Part shown: positions 7,757 through 15,550 of the stretch, one piece after another
Layout of the letters: each line of letters opens with the position of its first letter
Numbering within the stretch: the first letter of the stretch is position 1
From: Acidimicrobiales bacterium
GTDB lineage: Bacteria > Actinomycetota > Acidimicrobiia > Acidimicrobiales > JAHWLA01
Direction: 5' to 3'
DNA length: 64,000 bases
Assembly: GCA_035536915.1 (NCBI GenBank)
Contig: DATLNE010000010.1
Span: forward strand, 96,108 to 160,107
Notes under the pieces: generated by a model
The model's input: the letters and a program-made list of their open reading frames with translations, nothing else
Database searches by the model: none
What the model was told of the DNA's origin: nothing
Translations under genes and position numbers: made by a program

Positions 7757-8782
7757 CTAGACGGGGAGAGCCGCCTGTCGGCGACCGTGCGAACGTCGGC
7801 GCCGTCCCTTCATGTGGGCCATCCCGAAAACGACGAGGCCCACGCCTGCCGCCGTGGCTCCGGCGACCATCGGCCACCCGACCATCGAGTCTTTTCGTGC
7901 GGCCACGGCGTCGCCTTCACCAGCGTTGGGGAAGGTGATGGTGGCTTCACCTCGACGTTCGGTTACGCCGCTGGCCAGCGCCACCGTCGCGTCCCACGGC
8001 CCCGCCGGCAGGCGCTCGTCCAAGGTGATGGTGACCTTTTTGGTGTCGCCGACGGCGAGGGTGGTGTTGAGCTCGGCGGGGAACGGGCCGGCGCTGAGGC
8101 CGCCGGGGCCGTTGGACAGCAGCAGCGTCCCCGTCACGTCGAGCGCTCGGCCGCCGGTGTTGCGAACCGTGGCGGTGACCATCGGCGCCCCCTTGGCCGA
8201 TCGGGCAGGGGTGAGGGCTTCAACGGCGAAGTCGGGGGCGGGAGCGCCGCCGGGCCCGACCGACAGGTAGAGGCGGATGCCGACGCGACTCACCTGCACG
8301 ACGCCGCCGGGCGCAGGCTGGGAGCGGGCTTCGGCCCACACGACGCCGTACTGCTCACCGGGTGCGGCATCGTCGGGCACGGCGACCTTGACGACGGCCG
8401 TGAGCTTGGCGCCCGCGGCGACGTCGATGGTGCCGGGGCTGACGGTGGTCCATCTGGAGACGTCGTTCGGCGTGCGCCCTTCGGCGCCCACGAAGGCGCC
8501 GTCCTCGATGGTGGCAGCGGAGGAGTACAAGGCCACGTGATGGCTCGACGTGGTCGAGTTCGAGACTTCCACCCGACGCTCGATGACGGTGCCGGGGGCC
8601 AGGTGGTCGACGATGTAGATGCGCGCCCGTGGATCGTCCTTGGCGGCGACCGGCGCCTCGACCAGCCGGAGGCCGATGCCGCCCGCTGCTCCCTGGGCGG
8701 CGGCCGTCAACGGTGTTGCCGAAAGCCCGGCGGTCAGTACCAGTGCGGCAAGGGCGACCCGGCGGGACCGCGACCTAGACAA
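7757..8782 (-). CDS. Exported, membrane-anchored surface protein (DUF916/WxL-associated type)
   Basis: About 341 residues. The Sec signal (RRVALAALVLTAGL, cleavage near TAAAQG) is followed by two immunoglobulin-like beta regions. A C-terminal hydrophobic segment (WPMVAGATAAGVGLVVFGMA) comes next, then a very basic tail (KGRRRRSHGRR), a typical type I membrane anchor. The layout (GxxLRLVEAPV, then a beta domain, then anchor) resembles DUF916-like proteins that accompany WxL surface proteins, though similarity is weak. The best start is TTG 8782, overlapping the upstream stop by 8 nt and thus coupled to the preceding exported protein. Confidence 0.6.
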   Translation of the reverse strand: MSRSRSRRVALAALVLTAGLSATPLTAAAQGAAGGIGLRLVEAPVAAKDDPRARIYIVDHLAPGTVIERRVEVSNSTTSSHHVALYSSAATIEDGAFVGAEGRTPNDVSRWTTVSPGTIDVAAGAKLTAVVKVAVPDDAAPGEQYGVVWAEARSQPAPGGVVQVSRVGIRLYLSVGPGGAPAPDFAVEALTPARSAKGAPMVTATVRNTGGRALDVTGTLLLSNGPGGLSAGPFPAELNTTLAVGDTKKVTITLDERLPAGPWDATVALASGVTERRGEATITFPNAGEGDAVAARKDSMVGWPMVAGATAAGVGLVVFGMAHMKGRRRRSHGRRQAALPV

Positions 8783-9305
8783 CGGAGTGCGTGATCGTCG
8801 CGGAGTAGACGTTGGCGGCCATGCCTCCGGGGACGGCGACGCTGATGGTCGGGTTCCACGTGGCCGAGTTGTCGCCGGTGATGCCGGTGGCGGTGACCGC
8901 AGGTGCAACGCCGGTCAGGTTCGGCGGGTTGTTGGCCGTGTAGGTGGCAGTGCCGACCTTGACGATGTCGCCGGCGGTGTAGCCGACCGCGCTGGCGGCG
9001 ATGGCCGGGCCTGACGGCGGCGTGAACGCAGTGGAGATCACGCTTGCCACCCATCCCGATCCGGCGGCGGCGCTACGGGCGTCGTTGACCTGCACCTGGC
9101 CCAGCGGCCCGCTGATCGTCCCGCCTTGGACCGAGTTGGCCCGCGTGCCGAGGCTTCCGGCGTCGGCGGGCACGGTGATCGTCAACGCGCCGCCGGTGAC
9201 CGACACGGTCGCGCTCGTGGGTTCTGCCGCCGTCGCTGGTGCCGCGGCGACGCCGAGCGCAAGCACCAAGGAAGCGATGCTGAGAAAGGGAAGCGACCTG
9301 CTCAT
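8775..9305 (-). CDS. Exported surface protein, paralogue of the divergent gene
   Basis: 176 residues with a Sec signal (MSRSLPFLSIASLVLALGVA, cleavage after ATAAE). The mature part is Ala, Thr, Gly and Val rich and beta-strand-like. The C-terminal stretch NSATWNPTISVAVPGGMAA parallels NTASWSPTLDVSMPAGALAG in the protein at 9552-10067, and both proteins have SxTGGxLTxxVxA after the signal. The two are therefore paralogues transcribed in opposite directions. The overall plan (short exported beta protein next to a DUF916-like partner) resembles WxL-domain surface systems. ATG 9305 has GAGGAC upstream. Confidence 0.65.
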   Translation of the reverse strand: MSRSLPFLSIASLVLALGVAAAPATAAEPTSATVSVTGGALTITVPADAGSLGTRANSVQGGTISGPLGQVQVNDARSAAAGSGWVASVISTAFTPPSGPAIAASAVGYTAGDIVKVGTATYTANNPPNLTGVAPAVTATGITGDNSATWNPTISVAVPGGMAANVYSATITHSVV

Positions 9306-9385
9306 GAGTGCGTCCTCGCCGACTGGTTCGACGCGCCGGGTGCGGCAGCCTCGTGCCTCTTTGATCGACATCCGGCATCACATCT

Positions 9386-9464
9386 GTGCTCAACAGCGGC
9401 TCAATGCTGCCGCCGCGCAGCCACCGTTTCTGGCCCGGGCCACCCGTGCTCAACGTCTTCTCAA
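9386..9464. promoter_or_regulatory. Two 19-bp direct repeats between divergent surface genes
   Basis: GTGCTCAACAGCGGCTCAA (9386-9404) and GTGCTCAACGTCTTCTCAA (9446-9464) begin exactly 60 bp apart. Read on the minus strand, each is TTGAG-6nt-TTGAGCAC, that is, two half-sites spaced 11 bp. This layout is typical of OmpR/PhoP-type response regulator sites. They sit in the shared promoter region of the paralogous exported proteins. Confidence 0.5.
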
Positions 9465-9551
9465 CGCGGCTATAGCCACCGAGGAATGCCACCGACAGTG
9501 GTCATCAGATACGGGAGTCGACCGACCCCCACATCATCAAAAAGGATCCTC

Positions 9552-10067
9552 ATGCAACTCCGTAAGCCTCTTATCATCCTCGCCACCGCGGCCACGCTGG
9601 TCGTCGGTGCCGCTCTTCCGGCATCCGCCGACGACACCGACGCAACCTTCAGCCTCACCGGCGGGACGCTCACCCTCAGTGTGGGAGCGAGTGCTGCTCT
9701 CACCAATGAAGCGTCGGGCGTCGACGCCAACGTCATCACCGGCACCCTCGGCGAAGTGGCCGTGACCGATGCACGTGGCGGCACCGCCGGCTGGGTCACC
9801 TCCGCAGCGTCGACCACCTTCACGGGCGAGGGCCTGTCCGTCTCCACCGGCGTCGCCTACACCAACGGCACCGTCACGGAGACCGGGACCAACACCGTCG
9901 CCGCTGTCACCTCGAAAGCGCTCACGACGACCGCTGGCGCCGTGGCGACCGCGACCGCAGTGTCGGGCAACAACACCGCCTCGTGGAGCCCCACCCTCGA
10001 CGTCAGCATGCCCGCCGGCGCGCTCGCCGGCGCCTATGCAGGCACGGTGACCACGTCACTCGTCTGA
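9552..10067 (+). CDS. Exported surface protein
   Basis: 171 residues. The Sec signal (MQLRKPLIILATAATLVVGA, cleavage after ASA near residue 26) is followed by a Thr/Gly/Ala/Val-rich all-beta mature part (FSLTGGTLTLSVGASAAL, NTVAAVTSKALTTT, ASWSPTLDVSMPAG). It is paralogous to the protein at 8775-9305, best at the C-terminus. There is no membrane anchor, so it is either released or held by the anchored partner at 7757-8782. AAAGGA lies 5 nt before the ATG. Confidence 0.65.
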   Translation: MQLRKPLIILATAATLVVGAALPASADDTDATFSLTGGTLTLSVGASAALTNEASGVDANVITGTLGEVAVTDARGGTAGWVTSAASTTFTGEGLSVSTGVAYTNGTVTETGTNTVAAVTSKALTTTAGAVATATAVSGNNTASWSPTLDVSMPAGALAGAYAGTVTTSLV

Positions 10068-10185
10068 CGCCCAACGCTCGTCCATCGAGCTCAACCCGAC
10101 GACGGTCGAAGAGGCTCGCTGCGCTGATGCGTGGCGGGCCTCTTCCGCGCCGTGTCCGGCGAGGTCGGACGGCTACCGTGACCGC

Positions 10186-10452
10186 ATGGCCGGCTCGCCC
10201 TTGCCCGGTGGGGTAGTACACAAGCTTCCAGGCGACTTGCGCAACGTGCTCGTCGCCAACCCTGCGGCGCTGGAGGCATGGAAGGACATCACGCCTCTGG
10301 CCCGCAACGAGTTCATCTGCTGGGTAGAAGACGCCAAGCAGGACACGACCCGAGAACGCCGCATTCGGCGGACGAAGGAAGAGCTGGAGGAAGGCAAGCG
10401 CCGGCCCTGTTGCTGGCCGGGCTGCAAGCACCGCGAGCGCAACGGCGCGTAG
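10186..10452 (+). CDS. YdeI/OmdA-associated domain protein
   Basis: An 88-residue protein matching the bacteriocin-protection YdeI/OmpD-associated domain: LEAWKDITPLARNEFICWV then TRERRIRRTKEELEEGKRRPCCWPGC. The motif order (helical LARNE, ERRIRR, EEL-x-GKRRPCCWPGC) is complete for the family's C-terminal unit. In other bacteria such proteins are linked to antimicrobial peptide or bacteriocin tolerance; the mechanism is unknown. Probably a single-gene unit. Confidence 0.75.
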   Translation: MAGSPLPGGVVHKLPGDLRNVLVANPAALEAWKDITPLARNEFICWVEDAKQDTTRERRIRRTKEELEEGKRRPCCWPGCKHRERNGA

Positions 10453-10501
10453 GCCTGCACCACAGGCCGCTCGATGCCGATGGGCGCGCCATGATGGACG
10501 C

Positions 10502-11047
10502 ATGGACCGCGACGAGCTCATCGGGGCGTGCCTCGCCGCCCGACCCGACGGCATGGCCGCGGTCAAAGAGGTCGTGGAACAGGCGCTGGCCGACGGGCTC
10601 GCCGTGGGCGACGACGCCTACGTCGAGCTCTACCGGAGCGACGACCTGCTCGTCCAGCAGTTCCTCTGGCCGCCGGGCTACAGCACGCAGGCGCACGACC
10701 ACGGCGGGCTGTGGGCGGTCGTGGGCATCGCCGCGGGAGTCGAGGAGAACCGGCTGTTCCGAGCGAGAGGCGACACCCTCGAGCACGTCGTCTCCCGTGA
10801 GTACCACCGCGGCCAGGTGGGAGCCCTCGGGCCCGACGTGATCCATGCGGTGCGCAACCCGCGGTCGCAGGAGTGGAGCGCGGCGCTGCACGTCTACAGC
10901 GGCGACCTCACGCGGGCGCCCGAGCCACGCAGCGAATGGTGGGAGCCTGATCTCTGCCGGCGCCCGTACGACAGCGAAGGCAACGTCGCCACCTACTTCG
11001 CCGCGGTGGAGTCGGCGCGTCGCGCCGACTCGTCCCCACGAAGCTGA
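10502..11047 (+). CDS. Cysteine dioxygenase-like cupin
   Basis: A 181-residue protein. It is a single-domain cupin with the iron ligands of thiol dioxygenases: HDHGGLW (two His, residue about 63-65) and DVIHAV (one His, residue about 117). It resembles predicted cysteine dioxygenase family members that oxidise thiols to sulfinates with O2. It lies upstream of a homocysteine S-methyltransferase, which fits a sulfur amino acid theme. The substrate is not known. Alternatively it could be another cupin-type metalloenzyme. Confidence 0.75.
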   Translation: MDRDELIGACLAARPDGMAAVKEVVEQALADGLAVGDDAYVELYRSDDLLVQQFLWPPGYSTQAHDHGGLWAVVGIAAGVEENRLFRARGDTLEHVVSREYHRGQVGALGPDVIHAVRNPRSQEWSAALHVYSGDLTRAPEPRSEWWEPDLCRRPYDSEGNVATYFAAVESARRADSSPRS

Positions 11048-11169
11048 GACTCGCGTCGGCGCCCCGCATCCTGCTCCTGTAGAGCCACGGTGACGGCACA
11101 GTGGGTCCGCGGTCGCGGCCGCACGCGCCCTAACCTCCGGGCGCGACCGGCGCGAGGTGGGAGGCAGGC

Positions 11170-12072
11170 ATGCAAGCACCGTGGCTGACCGACAGTGGCT
11201 TGGAGACCTGGCTGGTCTTCCACCGCGGCATCGACCTGGCGGACTTCGCGGCGTTCCCGCTCTTGGACGACGCCGACGGCCGGGAGTTGCTGGCCACGTA
11301 CTTCCGCGACCACCTGCGGGTAGCCCAGGAGGCGGGTACCGGCTTCGTCCTGGAAACCCCGACGTGGCGGGCCAATGCCGATTGGGGAGCGCGGCTGGGC
11401 TACGACGCCGATGCCCTGGACCGGGTGAACCGCGACGCCGTGGCATTCGTCCGGGGAGTCGGTGCCGAGTTCCCCGGCGTCGACGCAGTGGTGAGCGGCA
11501 ACATCGGCCCGCGCGGCGACGGCTACAGCCCGGCCGAGCTCCTCACCCCGGACGTGGCGGCTTCGTACCACGGGCCGCAGGTCGCATCGTTCGCGGGGGC
11601 AGGCGCCGACCGGGTGACGATGCTCACGGCCACGCATGCGGGCGAGGCCATCGGTGTCGTCCACGCCGCGAGCGCGGCGGGCATGCCGGTCGTCGTCGCC
11701 TTCACCGTCGAGACCGACGGCAGGCTCCCCGACGGGCAGCCGCTGCACGAGGCGATCGAGGAGGTCGACGCCTCGACGGGCGCGGCAGCGTTGTACTTCG
11801 GGATCAACTGCGCCCACCCCGACCACTTCACCGACGCGCTCGCCGTCGGATCCGACGCCGTCGAACGGGTGAAGCTCCTACGGGCGAACTCGTCGCGCGC
11901 CAGCCACGCCGAGCTCGACGAAGCCGAGGAGCTCGACGAGGGCGACCCGGCGGAGTTGGCCGGCCAATACGCCGAGTTGTCGGAGCAACATCGCTTCGCC
12001 GTGCTCGGCGGATGCTGCGGTACCGATGTGCGCCACGTCCAGGCCATCGCGGGCGCCTGCGTGCGCCGATGA
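11170..12072 (+). CDS. Homocysteine S-methyltransferase
   Basis: A 300-residue TIM-barrel methyltransferase that transfers a methyl group, probably from S-methylmethionine or S-adenosylmethionine, to homocysteine to form methionine. The start has the family's DSGLETWL motif. The zinc-binding cysteines are visible: NCAHPDHF (about residue 217) and GGCCGTD (about residues 279-285). GGGAGG lies 5 nt before the ATG. The stop overlaps the next start (ATGA), so the following beta-propeller-like gene is coupled. Cytosolic. Confidence 0.85.
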   Translation: MQAPWLTDSGLETWLVFHRGIDLADFAAFPLLDDADGRELLATYFRDHLRVAQEAGTGFVLETPTWRANADWGARLGYDADALDRVNRDAVAFVRGVGAEFPGVDAVVSGNIGPRGDGYSPAELLTPDVAASYHGPQVASFAGAGADRVTMLTATHAGEAIGVVHAASAAGMPVVVAFTVETDGRLPDGQPLHEAIEEVDASTGAAALYFGINCAHPDHFTDALAVGSDAVERVKLLRANSSRASHAELDEAEELDEGDPAELAGQYAELSEQHRFAVLGGCCGTDVRHVQAIAGACVRR

Positions 12073-13019
12073 AGAGCCTTCGCCAGGGGTTGGCAGTACT
12101 GGGCCACACCGGCCCGTTCAGTTGGCAGGAGCACCTGCACTGCCCGCCCCCAAGCGTGCGGGAACTCCTCGGCTACTGCACCGATTCCCGCGTCAATGAG
12201 TGGGTGCGGTGGCCCGAGCCCATGTGGCAGGTCGACAACGAGGCGTGGACCGAGGAGGCCCAAGGGGTCACTTGGGGACGGGACGGGTGGTACGTCGCCA
12301 CCAACGCAGACGACGGCCGAGAGGGCCTCTACCGACTGGTTCCCGGCACGTCGTCGGCGACGTGGACACGCCTGGCACCCCGCCTCGCCACAGGGACCGT
12401 GCACCACGGGGCACCGTGCGAGTGGGAGGAGTGGATCTACGTTCCCGTGCAACACGCGACATGGGGCGTGTGGAAGGTGCGGGCCGACTTCACCGCCGAT
12501 GCCGTCCTCACCGCCGCCGACCGACCGGCCGACGACCTGTTCCCGTGGTGCGACGTCAATCCCGCCAACGGCCTGCTCTACACCTGCAACTTCTCGTTCC
12601 CCACCAAGTTGTACGCCTACGACGCCAGCGCCACCGTCGACGGCGTGATGCCTCGTGTCGACAAGGAGGACATCACCTTGCACTGGGGCGACCCCCCACC
12701 CAACGGGGTGCAGGGCGCATGCTTCACCACCAACCGACGGTTGCTGATGATCCACGACGTCAAGGACGACGACGAGGACGAACTGGTGCAGTGCTACAGC
12801 GCCATCACCGGACGCCTGCTCGGGCAGATGTCGTTGCACGCCGACGCCGACGAGTCCACGCCCACCACGTTGAACGAGTTGGAGTCGGTGCGCCTCGCCA
12901 CGGTGACAGCCAAGGGGGTTACCACCCACATCCAGGTGCTCGAACTGAACAACGAAGGGTTCAGCGAAGACGACTTCTACCTGTGGGGCATCGCCGTGCC
13001 GGACCCCTCGCTGCTCTGA
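12069..13019 (+). CDS. Protein of unknown function, probably beta-propeller-like
   Basis: A 316-residue protein without a recognised family. The repeated Trp-rich strands (WVRWPEPMWQVDNEAW, GVTWGRDGWYVATN, WEEWIYVPVQHATWGVWKV) with conserved spacing suggest a six-bladed or similar propeller. There is no signal peptide, so it should be cytosolic. It is coupled by a 4-nt overlap to homocysteine S-methyltransferase. The link to methionine metabolism is inferred from position alone. Confidence 0.6.
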   Translation: MKSLRQGLAVLGHTGPFSWQEHLHCPPPSVRELLGYCTDSRVNEWVRWPEPMWQVDNEAWTEEAQGVTWGRDGWYVATNADDGREGLYRLVPGTSSATWTRLAPRLATGTVHHGAPCEWEEWIYVPVQHATWGVWKVRADFTADAVLTAADRPADDLFPWCDVNPANGLLYTCNFSFPTKLYAYDASATVDGVMPRVDKEDITLHWGDPPPNGVQGACFTTNRRLLMIHDVKDDDEDELVQCYSAITGRLLGQMSLHADADESTPTTLNELESVRLATVTAKGVTTHIQVLELNNEGFSEDDFYLWGIAVPDPSLL

Positions 13020-13029
13020 GCACGCCTGG

Positions 13030-14019
13030 TCACGGCGTGCCGGTGACGACCCCGTAGAGGTATTCGGAGAAGGCGTCGACCGTCCCGCTCAGTTCGAACT
13101 CCGAGCCCCACGACCACACTCGGAACAGCACGGGGTCGTCGTCGTCGGGGTCGGCACCCAGGTTCAGGCCACCCAGGTAGATCACCCAGTGGTCGGGTGG
13201 GTAGTCGTCGTCCTTGCTGTGTACCCAACCCCCGAAGCCGCTGGGCGCCTGGCGGGCGCCGTGCCCCGAGCTCCGGTAGTGGATGGGCTCCTCATCGTCG
13301 TCGCCCCCGTTTTTGATGAGGTTGGCGTCGATGAGGAAGAAGGCCACGCCTCCTGCGTTCACCGCGTCCTGGGCCTTGCGCATGCAGCGCACTTCGCCTT
13401 CGACGAAGCACGTCTCCCACCCGCCGTTGGGCAGGTCGAGCACGTCGCGCGTCCACCCTCGCTCCTCACCCCAGAGGGTGATCGTCTCCAGCCCGTTGGC
13501 GTCGTCGTCGACGTCTTCCCAGATGTTCTCGTCGTCGCGCATGGTCGCGGCCAGCAGCCAGTCCACTTGGCCGATGGTCCCGGAGGCGACCGGCTCCTTG
13601 CGCAATTCCGCTTCGGCCACGATGACGCGCCCCGTCGGGCACACGAGCTTGCCCGTCTCCAACAACTGCTTGGCGGCCAGCACGTACTGGACGGGCCGGC
13701 GACGGGCGAACTCGACGACGATGCTGATGGGCCCGCACAAGCCCGTTGGGTTCTGCCGGATGATCGCCGGGTCGCGCAACCGGTCGCGGAGCTCGGCCAC
13801 CACCGTGGCCCGGTCGATGTGCGACCACAGGTTCACGCTGCCGTCGGCCAACGAGCGCAGGGCTGTGCCCGCCGGGCTGAACCGCTGGGCCAAGTCGCGG
13901 ACCGACACCGTGCCCGACGGCATGGGCTGCGGCCACGTGGGCACGCCGAGCGACTGGCGCAGGCTCCACGAGCCGGACGGGTTGTCGAGGGCAAAGGCGG
14001 TGTCGCGCAGGGAGAGCAC
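13030..14019 (-). CDS. Unknown protein with a papain-like Cys/His signature
   Basis: A 329-residue protein. PTGLCGPISIVVEF places a Cys (C95) at the start of a helix, and the C-terminal DHWVIYLGGL (about residue 275) places a His on a strand. This order and spacing are seen in papain-fold peptidases and secreted effectors of that fold. No known family was recognised and there is no signal peptide. It lies 11 nt downstream of the 431-residue gene at 14031-15326 on the same strand, so the two form an operon. The C-terminus has two Asp-rich stretches (NGGDDDEEP, ADPDDDDPV). Peptidase activity is a hypothesis. Confidence 0.55.
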   Translation of the reverse strand: MLSLRDTAFALDNPSGSWSLRQSLGVPTWPQPMPSGTVSVRDLAQRFSPAGTALRSLADGSVNLWSHIDRATVVAELRDRLRDPAIIRQNPTGLCGPISIVVEFARRRPVQYVLAAKQLLETGKLVCPTGRVIVAEAELRKEPVASGTIGQVDWLLAATMRDDENIWEDVDDDANGLETITLWGEERGWTRDVLDLPNGGWETCFVEGEVRCMRKAQDAVNAGGVAFFLIDANLIKNGGDDDEEPIHYRSSGHGARQAPSGFGGWVHSKDDDYPPDHWVIYLGGLNLGADPDDDDPVLFRVWSWGSEFELSGTVDAFSEYLYGVVTGTP

Positions 14020-14030
14020 GGCCTCGCCCC

Positions 14031-15326
14031 CTACTGGAGGGTGACGAGGACGGGCAACAGGGCCGTGCCCGCGTCGAGCGGGGCCAGCGCCTTGCCGAGC
14101 ACGGCGCCGAAGGCGCGTTCACGATCGACGGCGGCCATGGCCACGCCAGGCCGCTCCGAGGTGGTCAGCAACGTGCCCGGCGCGATGGGGGCGCTGTCGG
14201 CCTCGACCTGGCAGAAGACCTTGCCGACCAGTGCCACCGGCACCCGCTCGGCGCCGGTGGCCCGCCGGTCGAGCACGATGCCCGGACGGTAGGCGCCCGC
14301 CCCGGAGACGACGCCGGCCACCCGGGTGTCGTAGGGCTCGGCGCTCCTGCGCAAGCGGCCCGGGTCGTCGTCGAGCACGAGCACGCTGCCCGGTTCGGGC
14401 TTGTCGCCCGCCACGTCGAACTCCTCGGCACAGTCGGCATTGGTGAGCACGATGTCGCCGGTATCGGCGTCGAGCACGATCTGGTCCTCGAACTGTCCCT
14501 TGCGCAGGACGATGCGACCGGGCAGGCGGCCTTCACCGCCCAAAGCGAGGCCGCCGTAACCGTCGAACTCGCCGAGGTAGGCGAAGGCCGCCCCGTTGGC
14601 GTCGTACAGCCGCAAGCTGCCGCCGTCGGCGCTGGGGCCGAGCACCGCCTGCACGTTCTCGTTGGTGCCGCGCACGCGGATGGCGCACTCCGCACCGTCG
14701 AGCACGATGCGAGCTTTGGCGTTGCCCGCCCGCACCACCACTCGCCCGGGGAGCTTGTCGTCGATGCCCACCCAAAGGCCGGACCTGCCGTCCCACTCAC
14801 CGAGGTGGGCGTGGGTGCGGGTGCCGCGGCGCACTTGCACCGATGTCGCCTTCTTGGCGTCGACCAACTCGATTGCCGGGGTGCTCGCCACCACCTTCTG
14901 GGCCAACGTCGCCGCGCCGCCGCCGTAGCCGGCGTCGACTGCCACGTTGCGGGCCTTGAGGTGCTTGAACTCGGCGTCGGGTGCGGGGGCGTCGACGCCT
15001 GTGGCCTTGATGCCGCCGGCGCCCGTCTGCTTGACCGAGCGGGAGCCTGCCTTCTCCGGCTTGAGCGCGGAGGTGTCGGCCTTGATCGGCGTGAGGTCGT
15101 CGTGGTCGAAGGGGATCGATTCCCTCATGGCGATGTCGAGGCCGCTGCGCCGCTTGCGCACCGGCCTGCCCGTCACCTCGGCCTTGGCCTTCGTCGTGGC
15201 CTTCGTCGTGGCCTTCCCCGTGGCCGCTTTGGCGGCTTTGGCGACCGGCACCTTGGCTGCCTGCTGCTTGCCTGCAGTGAGCCTGCTGGCTTTCACCGGT
15301 GTCGTGGACTGCCGCTTCGGGCTCAT
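14031..15326 (-). CDS. Lys/Ala-rich N-terminus, beta repeats and tail-fibre-like C-terminus
   Basis: A 431-residue protein. Residues 1-60 are Lys/Ala/Thr rich (AKAAKAATGKATTKATTKAK), like histone H1 tails. The middle has two copies of a ~44-residue beta unit: LGEWDGRSGLWVG with LPGRVVVRAG and IVLD, then LGEFDGYGGLALG with LPGRIVLRKG and IVLD. The end (GVVSGAGAYRPGIVLDR, VPVALVGKVFCQV, GTLLTTSERPGVAMAA, FGAVLGKALAPL) is a short domain also found at the ends of phage-tail-like and other modular proteins. It is paired with the Cys/His protein at 13030-14019. No other phage gene is nearby. Confidence 0.6.
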   Translation of the reverse strand: MSPKRQSTTPVKASRLTAGKQQAAKVPVAKAAKAATGKATTKATTKAKAEVTGRPVRKRRSGLDIAMRESIPFDHDDLTPIKADTSALKPEKAGSRSVKQTGAGGIKATGVDAPAPDAEFKHLKARNVAVDAGYGGGAATLAQKVVASTPAIELVDAKKATSVQVRRGTRTHAHLGEWDGRSGLWVGIDDKLPGRVVVRAGNAKARIVLDGAECAIRVRGTNENVQAVLGPSADGGSLRLYDANGAAFAYLGEFDGYGGLALGGEGRLPGRIVLRKGQFEDQIVLDADTGDIVLTNADCAEEFDVAGDKPEPGSVLVLDDDPGRLRRSAEPYDTRVAGVVSGAGAYRPGIVLDRRATGAERVPVALVGKVFCQVEADSAPIAPGTLLTTSERPGVAMAAVDRERAFGAVLGKALAPLDAGTALLPVLVTLQ

Positions 15327-15550
15327 GGATGCCCCCTGTCGAGGTCGAATAGGACGAATCGCCCGGAGCGTACGTCGCGTATGGAGCGACGACGTGGAGG
15401 ATCGTTCCCAAGCCGTACGGCGTCCGTATTGAGTTGCGAGCAAGCGGTGTACCCTCACCCGTGGGGGCCCATTTTCGGGCGACCCGAAATGGCAGTTGCG
15501 TTGCTCCTGACCCTGGTGGCGCCCAAGCGTGTCGGTGAGGAGCGTTCGCT

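Noticed and set aside
7414..8794. Long + strand frames opposite the surface-protein operon
   Set aside because: They are shadows of the minus-strand genes; the minus-strand products have signal peptides and beta patterns.
14031..15326. The tail-fibre-like protein as part of a prophage
   Set aside because: No capsid, terminase, portal or other tail gene is near. Its C-terminal domain also occurs in non-phage proteins.
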